Positions 14,201-26,200 of a stretch of 64,000 bases of DNA are shown here, piece after piece. Where the stretch lies: assembly GCF_000224145.3 (NCBI RefSeq), contig NC_020169.2, positions 1,008,294-1,072,293 on the forward strand. The letters run 5' to 3'. The notes under the pieces were generated by a model, which had not been told where the DNA came from, did not search any database, and was given only the letters and a program-made list of their open reading frames with translations. Both the position numbers and the translations under genes were made by a program. This DNA is from Ciona intestinalis. Taxonomy: Eukaryota > Chordata > Ascidiacea > Phlebobranchia > Cionidae. Every line of letters begins with the position of its first letter. Position 1 is the first letter of the stretch.

Positions 14201-17200
14201 AATTTATTATAACACAAACTTTCTTTTATACTCCCTTCATGATAACCATGTGGTTCATACCATCTGTTATTTGCATTGCTCATTTCACCTATTTATTCTC
14301 ACAGGCGTTCATGCTTCCACTCACTGAGGTTCCCACGATGAGAAGGGTAGTGAAAGTGTACCAGGAATGGATACAGGTGAATATTCATACACCCCCTTAT
14401 ATCAGGCATATGATAATTTGTGGATTGTTTTAATAGGAAGGAGAGATTCCTCTTTTCATGGAGGAAATACCAAAAGATATGAATGTCGAATCTGAGGTAA
14501 ATGCTGAATATGTTACAGCAATTTGAAAAACACTGACAACAAATTTACATTCTTAATTTTAGATGTAACAGTATGTTTTTTAGTTTTTAGTTAAATGTGT
14601 CGTGTCACAAAGTAATTTAATATAGTTGTGTGGAGTTGTTTAGAAAATTAGGACATTAATTTTAATAATTTACATTTGTTATGCTTGGTAAATGAATATG
14701 ATAACAGCTCAAATAAAAATACATCACACTTCCAAAAATGCTACAAGTTACAATAAACATAACTTTTGTAGCTTGGGATTTTTTATATTGTATTAATGCC
14801 AATTAAATTCTTGAAAATTTGAAATATATAAACACACAATACAATACTTTTGTGCCAGTGTGCTAATGAACATTACATAGATTCGTGCTTTATATAAACT
14901 TTTTATATTGAAAATATTTAACATTTCTATGTTCAGGAATCTCATTCAGATGAAGGTGAAGAGAAAGAAGTTTTATCGCGACAAAAATCAACAAATTCTC
15001 TTCGTAATGTGTCTTATATGAGAGGCCAGTTACATTCGGTCATTGATAATGCTTTAAATACTCATGTAAGTATGACGCATATGTTGTTTTAACATTTACA
15101 TTGCTTTGTATTAATTACTTGATGATTAGGTGCGTGCTGGACCACAGACAACCTTACAACTCTTCATAACAAACTCTGCTCATGTATTTCTTGTTGAACC
15201 GCCCAGGAACGCTACAAAACTTGTGCAAGCGCAGGTATTTCAGCATTTTTTAACTGTTTGTTGACTAACACCATAAATAGATTTTATTTTTAGTATTTTG
15301 CAGGAATAATTGAATAAAGCAAATCAAAAAATTGTCGAAAAAAAATCCTTTGTGTCAGATTACATTAGTACCTTTGTAGTCTATTTTTACTTTTTATTAT
15401 TTTTTTCTATAGCTGAGATAAAAAATAAGGCAACCCATTATTCACCACTGGGTAGTACCATATATTGTTAAGCGTAATGCTTAAGACACACTTGCCAACA
15501 ATAAATGCAGCATTGATCTGTGCACCCGGTACCTTCTTCTCTAATTTAACCACTGTGTGGCGATAACGGTACTGTTTGAAATCTGTCAAGTTTTTATTTC
15601 TTCTTTTCAGGTTGATGTATGCAAGCGTGTGTTGAATTTATATCGGTACATGGTGATGAATGTGTTTCTATCCGAAGTAACATGGCAGCAGTTGTTACGT
15701 GTACTTCTTCATATAACTCGTGTTATGCTGCAAGAAGCCACCTTTGATGAACCATCTGTGAATAAATACGAAACTGTTGCAGGACGCCTTGCTGGCCCAG
15801 TATTTCAAGTCAGTCACATGTATTCTACATTCTTAAACTTTTAAAGATATATACGAGTCACATGACAGTTTTTCCCATAACTAATTTTATAATTTCCAAA
15901 TGTACTTATCTTGTTTTTGTCAGAATATTAGGTCTTATGGAAAGATAATATGTCTGGTGGCAACAGATAAGCAACAGAATATAAGTATTTTTAACATAGT
16001 CTTTATCATTTTAACCAAAAAGTTTTACGTTTTTTTTACGAATTTTAAATTTTTATCAATGTTTTTCATTTATTCACAGACCTTGATTGTATCTTGGATC
16101 AAAGCAAATCTATTCGTCCAAGTATCACGTGATTTATGGGATGAGTTGGTGGATGTGTTATCATCACTCACCAACTGGGAAGAACTTATCACGGAATGGG
16201 CCGTGAGTTTTTTCGAGTTTTTCATATCATATATTTCATATTAATGATTTTTACTTTGTTTTTTTCTTTTTAAGGAAAAGATTCATAATACTTTTTTCTT
16301 GCTTTACGGAACAACATAATTACAAAATACTGATGTAATGTGGTAACTTTTTTTTACCAAATACTAATATATTTATTTCATGTTTGTTTGTTGTAGAAAA
16401 ACATGGAGACAATGACAAGAGTTCTAGCAAGGCATGTTTATAAACTTGAACTACAAGATTTACCACTGGATCGTCTAACTGAGCAAAAGCATAAAAAACA
16501 AAGAAAAACTGGCCAAAAGTAAGTATTAATTCTTGATAAACTTTGGTAAATTCTAATGTATTTTGTACAGCATGGTATATGAACACAGTTTTAAAATAAT
16601 ATTAAATTTTGACTACATAGTAGATAGGAATTAGCAGTCAATAACATCTGGTGAGGAACTTGTGATGGCATCTTGGGTGTTGGGGTGCTTATGTCATAGC
16701 ATTTTAAATTTTACCTACCGATAAATAGGAAGCGACAGAATTCAACATCTTGTGAAGTCCATGCATTAGCTCCATGGGTAATGTGGTAGTTAAAGCATGG
16801 TTGGTCTATTTCATAATGTCTTCTGCCTGTCTATGAGTTAGAATATAATGTACATTTGTGGTCATTTTTTTCCATTGTATGCTTTATCGAAAAAAAAAAA
16901 TTAACAATTTTATATAAAATGGCAAATATTTGGTCACAAAGCAGCGACATAAAATCATTCTTTTTTTTTCTAGCTCAAACTTGCTTATTTTAAATAATTT
17001 CCAACATTTCATTTGTCGCAGCAAAAAGCAATCAATAACATCTGAGAATTCTTCTCGCTTAAACGAACGATCATTTAGCCGAGGATGGAGCCAGGATTCG
17101 GTTCCAGGAGCAAGTGATGTGGAATCAAATAAAGTCTCCCTGCATCCACCTGAAGAGCAGATCCCGGATGATGTGATCTCTCCTCCTCTTCATGGAAGAC

Positions 17201-20200
17201 CAAGATCATCAACAAGTGAGAGAAATCAAATAGGAATATATTTTTTACTGCTGGATTTTTTTTACTGCCTAAATTTCACAGTTTACATTCTCTGATACGG
17301 GTTTCCTAAACTTTTTCATGGTTGAGTTGAATCTTGTTTGCGGCACACCAATTTAAAAAACACATATTTCATAGATTTTAAGTCATATTTCACATTCGTT
17401 TCAACCATCATTGTATATTTACCTAGAAAGGTTTACACCCAGTTTTAAAAACCCTAATTTAAATGCTGTCATTACCTGACAAAATATGTGTTTGACACTC
17501 CAGAGTAAATTTCACTGCCATATATCTCTATACTAGCTCTTACAATACATTATAATTATTAATTTGCCTTAATAATGAAACCATAAATACCAACCATGTT
17601 AACATTCCTCTAGTGATCGGAGACACAAGCAACAACCCATTGTTAGTTCTTCCACACAGAGGGTTATCCGATACATTTGCTTCAAATCAGATGACGGAAA
17701 ATGAAGGTTTAAAACGATGTAACAGTGCTTCAGATATACCTAACTCAGGTATAATGTTTTATCCATGTGCGAAACGTTCTCTTGCCTTCTTTTTGACAGC
17801 TATATAAATATAAAAAAACACCATCCAAATTTCTGGAAGAAAATTTTGTGTTATTTTTTATACTTGTTAATAAATATGTTGGCTCAAACTCAAAGGTAAT
17901 ATCGCATTAACATAATGGTTCCTAAACCATTGTTTGTGGCAGCGAAAGTTGGTTAATCAAGACACATCAGTTTTTTCAATCTATTACTTATTTTTTTGCT
18001 TGCATATTTCAGCATGTGTTTAAAACTGTCACATGCTAACTTGGGACCAAATATCAAATAATATTTGGTGCTGTCGATTTTCAGTTTTAGACTCGCGTAG
18101 ATATACCTAACACCCGAATTAATAATTACAAATAATAGTACACCATACAATAATAATAGTAAAGTATAAAATATATAATCTACTTATACAGACAACACCC
18201 TTCATACTTCATCATGTTCATCACAAAGACATAGAAGTGACTCAGACAGTCAAAGAGGAACCAACATTCATTCATCTATGGATAACAAACCTAACCAAGA
18301 CAATGGGCTGCATGTTGGTATGTGTTTACTTAGTAATGAGATTGTTTTTTTATATTTAAATTGAGAGTTTATAATTTGGTTGAAAATATTAAAAAAAGTT
18401 CTATAAAAGCGTTTCTGTCTTATATTAATATTGTTTGCCTTGGTCACTTGCATCTTACAAAAAATCGGGTACATTGCCCAATATTAATACAGACACTTGA
18501 AGGATATACTTCAATCCAGTGGTCACTAACAATGGATTGAAGCACCATAACTGCCAACTCTGGCCTAAATCTTGGTTACCACATTTTACGATCTTACTCA
18601 CGCAGAATAGAATATCTTTCTTTTATAACAGTCACTCAGTAATAGGTGTTTGTATTAAAACTGAAGTTGTTGCATCACAGCATGGCAAGATAACCACCAG
18701 GTTCACAACTATGGTAATGAGAGTGTTGGTGGAAGTACAAGCATCAGTGTCAACAGTTTAGAGGAAGGAGATGATATGTTTGAAATGCTGGCTCAGGAAA
18801 GGTTGCACGCTGGCTCAAGTAAAAGTTTTGCTAGCTCTGGGGAGGTGGGTGAAATTATACAATTTTCTTTTTTCTTGAAATTTGATTTTTTGTGGTATAG
18901 TCGGATGGGGGAAGATGGGACATTTTTCTTTCTATTTTCCTGTCAATTTTGGTAGTAAACAAAGAAAATTGAAACAATTATACAACTATATTCTCATAAC
19001 TCTCATAGACCGTTATTAATTGTTTAAAACCCGATCTGGATGTTTGAATATTATGTGCTAAAGGTGTCCCATCTTCCCCCACCCTACTATATGATGTCTT
19101 TTAAAACAATAAGTAAAGTAATTGTAGATATTGATATAACATGAAAGTAAATACCTTGTTTTATATTTTATTTCCTTGTTTAAAAGAAGGGGGAGGTTGT
19201 AAGTATACACAGTCAAGATTCAGCTGCCATTGATGCTGACTGGAATCCATGGGAACATATTCAAGGTACATTAGCTAGCTTGGGCTGTTTTTCCTGCTTT
19301 CTATTCTATATTCAGGGAGTCAGATTTTTATAAAATAGAATTAAAGTACTGTGGGTAAAGATTGGACACCTTCACAATTAGGGCTGTGGATTTTCCCTAT
19401 TTTTGTTTAACCGTTAACCGTTCAGTTTTAACCGGTTAACCGGTTAACCGATACAAGTGTAATCCTAATAAAAGCGTCTTGTTTATCGCTTTTCTTTCGC
19501 GAATTTAAAGGCAACTTTACGATGAACGTATGGACTATGCTTGCAATACACGGGCAAACGTTCTTAACTTTAAAGTAATGCTTTCTTATTCGTATTCAAA
19601 CCTGTTTTAAAGCACCTACCGGCTAAATAATCAACGTGTGAATTGCAATTATGACGCAGTTATTAACGTGTGAATTGCTATTATGTCGTAATCAATTGCC
19701 AGGTCAAACAATCGCTATTATGATGCAATGAATCCACGTGTGAATGCCTGCTTTTTCGTAATAAACACGCTGCTTGGCTGAGGAAAAATTTAAGTTGTGT
19801 ATTACACCAATATAATGTTGCAAAACTAGTTAGCCTGCGGTATTAACAATCAAGATTGATGGCGTAATCGCCGTTGTAGGGCACGATCAAAGCAACAGCG
19901 TCCCTACGCACTCTGTCTTATTGCAAAACAACAATCAACGAACACGAACACGTGCCTTTCGTGTAAATAAGACAGATATTGATATACGTTTATGCCCTAT
20001 GACGTCATAGTTCGGTTAACGACTTGAACTTTTCGTTAGCGGTTAACCGAATAGGTTCGGTTAACCGGTTAACCGTTAACTTTTCCACAGCCCTATTCAC
20101 AATATTTAAATATCCTGATCGTGTTTTAAACAATTAACAACTGTCTATGGAAGTTGTGAGGATATGACATTATAATTCTTTTAATGTTCTTTGTTTACTT

Positions 20201-23200
20201 CCAGGTGAGACGAGAAAATCGAATAAAAGGTGTCCTATCTTTTCCCACCCTAATATATCTTAAAGTTACTGCATAATATATTACAAGAGTTTTTTTAACA
20301 AATGTTTTCCCATAACCTTAATTAAAATTCTTGTTATTACATCACATACAGAAGACAAACAAACTGAAAACTCCAGTGTTGACCGATTTTCAACTGAAGA
20401 TATAAATGTGCTCCATGAAGCATCTAACTACACAAGCCTTGCAGCGAATGGCATCACTGTTGGTAAGTTGGTGATAGAAATCATATTAATTCATTTAAGT
20501 AAATATTGGTGATGGACGATGACAAATATTTTTGAGCTTCATATAACAACAGATCAAGGGCATGCTATTACTAAATCACAAATCATAAATTATTTATATC
20601 AATAGTAAAATATTTTTAAAATTACTGTTTTTTAACAGGGGTTAATAAATTAAGCTGCCAGGCATAATTGAAATCTCATACATTTTTATTGAATTTGCTA
20701 GAAGAGATTTGTTAGGCATAAAATGTAATGTTTGGTTAGTTTAAAAATTAAAAATGATCACAAAAACGTTGGGTTAACACCATACTCAGATGCTAAATGT
20801 TAGGGTATTTTTTTGGAGTTAAAACACAATAAAACTCTGTTTTTAAATGGACTTGACGCTTGAGTCTGCAGCAAGATCCAAACCAAAGATCACCATCATC
20901 ATGCACAACATACTTAAGTTAATAATTTTACCATCCATGCACATACATACTTTGTTTAATACCTCCATCAGTAAGTCACAATATTTATGTTATCGCCAGG
21001 CGTTGGAAACCCAGTGCAATCGCACGGTTTCAACTCCGAAGACTTCGTCACCGACCCCCTTCATCACCCCTCCTCCCCTCTTTCTCTTCCATTATCCCAC
21101 TCTCCTCCTGCCATCCCAGCTCGAGTAGCTCTCCCCTCAAATGTTAATTTATTTGACATCAACTACCTGTCACCAAATTTAAACAACCCCCAACCTACCT
21201 CACCCAGTGACGACTCCTCAGTTATAAGCGACCTGACCCCTACTTACCCGCCCCCAATGACCCTCAGCCCCACCCAGCCCCTCAAATCCTCGTGCCCCGA
21301 CCTAACCCCCCCTCCCCACACTTGCACCACTAACTTGACACCAAGTAACCCTGATTTACACGGTGAGTTATGTGCGAATGATGTGGCACGCACACGTGAT
21401 GCATGGCTCATGCACACTTGCCTGGTTTGCATGCACACACAGCACTCACTAATCCACACGCCTCACCCTACATAATGTGGCTACAGTGTTCCCCAAAAAG
21501 ATTTATTTTCTTTTAAGGGAAAACTGGCCAGCTTGAAAAATAACTGTTATTTCAGTGAATTATTTGCAGCAGAACTGCTACCAGTGTTTTTAGTGGGTCA
21601 ATCAAAACTAACCCTTTTTTATTTTTTGTTGTTTTTATTCTTAACCAATAATAAATAAGCCGTCATTAATTTTGTTGTTTTTTGTGGTGTTTTTGTTGTG
21701 AAAATGGTATGAGCAGATTTTTAGTTAACCAGCTAATTTTGATTTTTGCATGGGGTGTCACTAAACTAGACCAATTAATCTTAATTTAAAACTCATTGAT
21801 TTATTATAGTTAATTTGTTAACTGATTAACATTACGGATAAATTTGAACATTTTTTCATACCATTAACTCCACAGAAGATGGAGCTTCTAACAGTTCAGG
21901 TCAAGATTTAAATTCTCCAACTTCAGAATTTCATCAAAAACAACTAAGGTAGTTATTATTTCCCCTAATAAAGATTGTTACTAGTTTTTTAAATCTTTGC
22001 TTAGTACTCTTATTCCTAAAGTCTTTTTCAAAATTTGATTTAAAAGATAAAATACATTTGTACTGTGAGGTCCTATTTCAGTTACTTTAAGTAAGGGATA
22101 TCTCTCTTTACACTTTTATAAAATACTGTTCAATTTTAATATGTTTCGTGTGTTCTATTGGTAAAAAAGGCAAGTGATTGTAGTTTTATAAAGTTTTTAA
22201 CTTTGCTTGGAAAACTTTTATCAAAGATTTAAACAAAAATTTAAAGCATTTTTTTGTATAAAAACCAGACTTTTGTACCTAAAATTTCAGTGACGCTGGC
22301 TCTAATGAATTACTGATGGGAGAACAGCACACTCCAGTGTTCACTTCATCTCTTCCATCGGATGTTGCTCCTCATGATGCGGATGACTCCTTTGAAAAAA
22401 GTGATGACACCATCCAACATCTTAAAGTCACAAAGATTGTTCACTCTGGAGCAGAAGATGTGGTTTCCGTGGAGACTTACGAGATGGATGTGGACACAGA
22501 TGCACATGAGCAAGAGGAAACTCCTGAGGAAGACCTCCTCGCAACATCCACTGAAGATATTTTGCTTCAACACTGCAGCACACCTCAAATCGGTGAGCAA
22601 GTAATTGATTTATCACCCATGTATGGTAATCAACTTCTTCGTCTTGTATATATTTTCCATAGTTTGCACTTTTAATAAGGAAAACATCATTTGTCTGTTT
22701 TTTTTACAGTTTGCTATCATACAATGTATAAGTTTTTTATTAAATATTGGATTGGTTTAATGTGTTATTTCTATTCAAAACACGCTTGAGTTTTTGTGTA
22801 TGTAGATTAGTAGAAACTCTCCATAGTTTTAACTTCATTCAATTTGTGTCTAAATATTTTAACAAACTGTTTATATTATGTAAAATAATATTCCACAGAA
22901 GTGAAACAAGCAAACACACTTGAAGACTCAACATTTGATGAATCTCTTCATAAAACAACGGGTAACAGAAATGAATATTTAAACCTGCAAGAATATTATT
23001 GTTGACTTGGCCAAACATTTGGTTCATTTCCACTAAGTGGACAAACACACCCGTTTATCCCATTTGTTAGATACTGTAGTATGTGATTTATGTTACATAT
23101 GCTTCGTATTTAATTATTTAAATGCAAAATATTTCTTAACCAAATTGAGAGCAGTTTCGGAACTGCTGCGGCTTAGTGAGTCACCTAAATACGCGGTTCA

Positions 23201-26200
23201 ATTTCAAGTATACAAACTGTCATCTATTAATTCAAGGAAGCTAATAACTTTAACGAAACGTGGGGCCCAAAATTCTGAAAGTTAAACACTAGTACAGCCG
23301 TTTGCCACTGCACCATGTGTGGTGCTCTCTAGCACAGCCGTGTGGCCACTGCACCATGTTTGGTGCTCTCTAGCACAGCCGTGTGGCCACTGCACCATGT
23401 TTGGTGCTCTCTAGCACAGCCGTGTGGCCACTGCACCATGTTTGGTGCTCTCTAGCACAGCCGTGTGGCCACTGCACCATGTTTGGTGCTCTCTAGCACA
23501 GCCGTGTGGCCACTGCACCATGTATGGTGCTCTCTAGCACAGCCGTGTGGCCACTACACCATGTTTGGTGCTCTCTAGCACAGCCGTGTGGCCACTGCAC
23601 CATGTATGGTGCTCTCTAGCACAGCCGTGTGGCCACTGCACCATGTATGGTGCTCTCTAGCACAGCCGTGTGGCCACTACACCATGTTTGGTGCTCTCTA
23701 GCACAGCCGTGTGGCCACTGCACCATGTATGGTGCTCTCTAGCACAGCCGTGTGGCCACTGCACCATGTATGGTGCTCTCTAGCACAGCCGTGTGGCCAC
23801 TGCACTATGTGTGGTGCTCTCTAGCACAATCGTGTTATAAAGAGCTCACAGCTTGCCACACAAGTACTCCAGAGTCAAAGAAGCAATAAACACTGCAGTA
23901 TTTTCCTTGTCAATTTATTTTTGTGTTTTTGGTAAATAATTTAAACTGTAAAACATGTATTCCAGATACCTCACACCACAATGGATTAGAAAACTGCAGC
24001 ATTATGGCTGGTGGGAAAAAAACTGGATGGTTTCCTGATGTTGCTGTTGCTCTGTGGAGAAGGTTGCTTGGGATAATGGGCGATATCAATAAAATAGAGG
24101 ATGGATTAATACATGAACTTGTATTTGATTATCTGCTGGAACTGTGGGGCATACTGTTCAAAGTTAGTAGAAACGTTAGATGTATTTAAGACTTTAGGAA
24201 AATATTTTAGAGGCATTCGGATCATGTAAAATGTTAAAAAAATTTTGATTATGTAAAATATAACACATATTTTAAGCCCATTTGATCATGTAAAAAGTAC
24301 ATTGTAACAAGGATAGCTTTTTGCATCTTTAGTGAAACCAGCAAGGTAGTAGGGGGTCGGCTTAGACTGGAGTTTGTGGGGATATTTTTTGTTTTAATGC
24401 TAATAGTATACTAATACTTTATTTGTTGCAGTTTTTAGCAATCTGTTTATTACAAAATATTAGGTTTTAAAATGAACGACAGACATAATCCAAATTGTCT
24501 GCTATTTAAAGTGCATGGCAGAAGTATTTTTTGTTTCTATTCTGTATGGGTGAGGTCTGTGAGGACCTGGGATTTAGGTCAGATTTGGCTCATTACCCCA
24601 ACAACCGTGTAGCCCGGAAGTAACGTGCACGCGGTAGTGAAGTTCTTTATTCATGTTTCAACTAAGTCTCGTTTTCTGTCCTGATTCTCGACCGGTGGAC
24701 TCCATCTGCAACTATTTCTGCGAACTCGTTCTTCGTTCTGACAAAGTCACGTTTTCTGTCCATAAATAATATATTTGTTTAAGCATCTTACTAAAATCAT
24801 TATATTAAAGGTACATTACTAATTTACTATTAATCACACCTTACAGTCACCAAGCTTTCACAAGCTGAGTAATATTGTTTAAAATAGTAGGTCAGTATAT
24901 ATAACAACATACATATTGTATGAATCAACCACAATTGTAGGTATGACTTGTAAAATAACAGTTGGTTTGGTCAGTTTTTTTTTTTATTTTTCATTTAAAC
25001 TATTGCATTTTATGCACTAAAAATAACCACTAATTAGGCTTGTGTGTTAAAAACATGTTGTTTACCAAATAAATACACAGAGAAACAGACAATGTTTTTC
25101 TTACCTAATACCTGTGTTATTATAATTGATATTCTATTACTTACTAATCATATATAGATACTTGAAAAGGCTCTTTTAGTAAAAAGATACAAATTGTTGT
25201 GCCATGGCATATAAAATGTAGGTTTAATACAATTTACATATTTTTACCAGACTAGCCATTTACTTATATATGGTTAGTAAAAATTAAATTATAATAAATA
25301 ACACAGGTACTTCAAAAATAAAAAAATTCCAGTTACTACTAATATTGATAATGAAGATGTATTTGAAATCCAGATTGTACGACTGATTTAATCAATACAT
25401 TCAAAGGCCTTAACACGCCATCAAATATGTTAACTCCTATACGTTTTTCTAACTTTTGAACCTTTATTTAATCTATAGCAAGCCATGCCTTGCAACCTTG
25501 GATTTAGGCCATAGTTGACCTATTACCATAAATAACTGCTTCTAATATTTAACTTTAAAAAAGTCTTAAAACTGAATACGAGTTTTATGCAAAGTAACTT
25601 TTATCAATTGAATTACTCAACCTGAATCCCATTATTTATTTATAATAAGAGCCTAATTAACTGTGAATACTGGATTTACTTGTATTAGTTGCTAACATCC
25701 AACCTGAGGTGGGTTGAAACCTAAATGAGCAGGAAGGAATTGTGGATTTGGTCTGTGACGCGTTTAGTGTTAAATATATCATGTGCTGTGTTATGTTAAT
25801 ACAACATTGGTGATATGATGTACCAGTTAGAAAGTATTAATCATTAACTATACTTGTATATTACATGCATATGTAGTGAGTTACCCTACCATTGATTATA
25901 TATGCAGTAGCATGGTAAGGATATCATGTGTGTGGGAGCTGCATTGATTTTCCATTGTTAAATGCAGTATAATGTTAAGGTGACAGGTTTGAGTGAGGAT
26001 TTTGCAGTGAGGTGCAGTGTAATATTCTAACGCTAATTATAGAATTAACTTTCAAGGTCTTAGCCTGCAATGTTAAAGTCATTGAATGTATTGATTCTAC
26101 AGTGTGTTTACATTACCAATCAATACCCATGCTACAACATTACCACAAAGTGAAAACTCAAGTAGCTTTCAGTGAGGATGCTAGCAAAGTAAAGCTGCCA

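Noticed and set aside
22346..22616. Overlapping minus-strand ORFs
   Set aside because: They are shadows of RALGAPA exon 28 on the plus strand.
23291..23830. Regular repeats that might suggest a CRISPR-like array or coding repeats
   Set aside because: There are no spacers, the 41-bp unit is contiguous and not a multiple of 3, and the locus is a eukaryotic intron.
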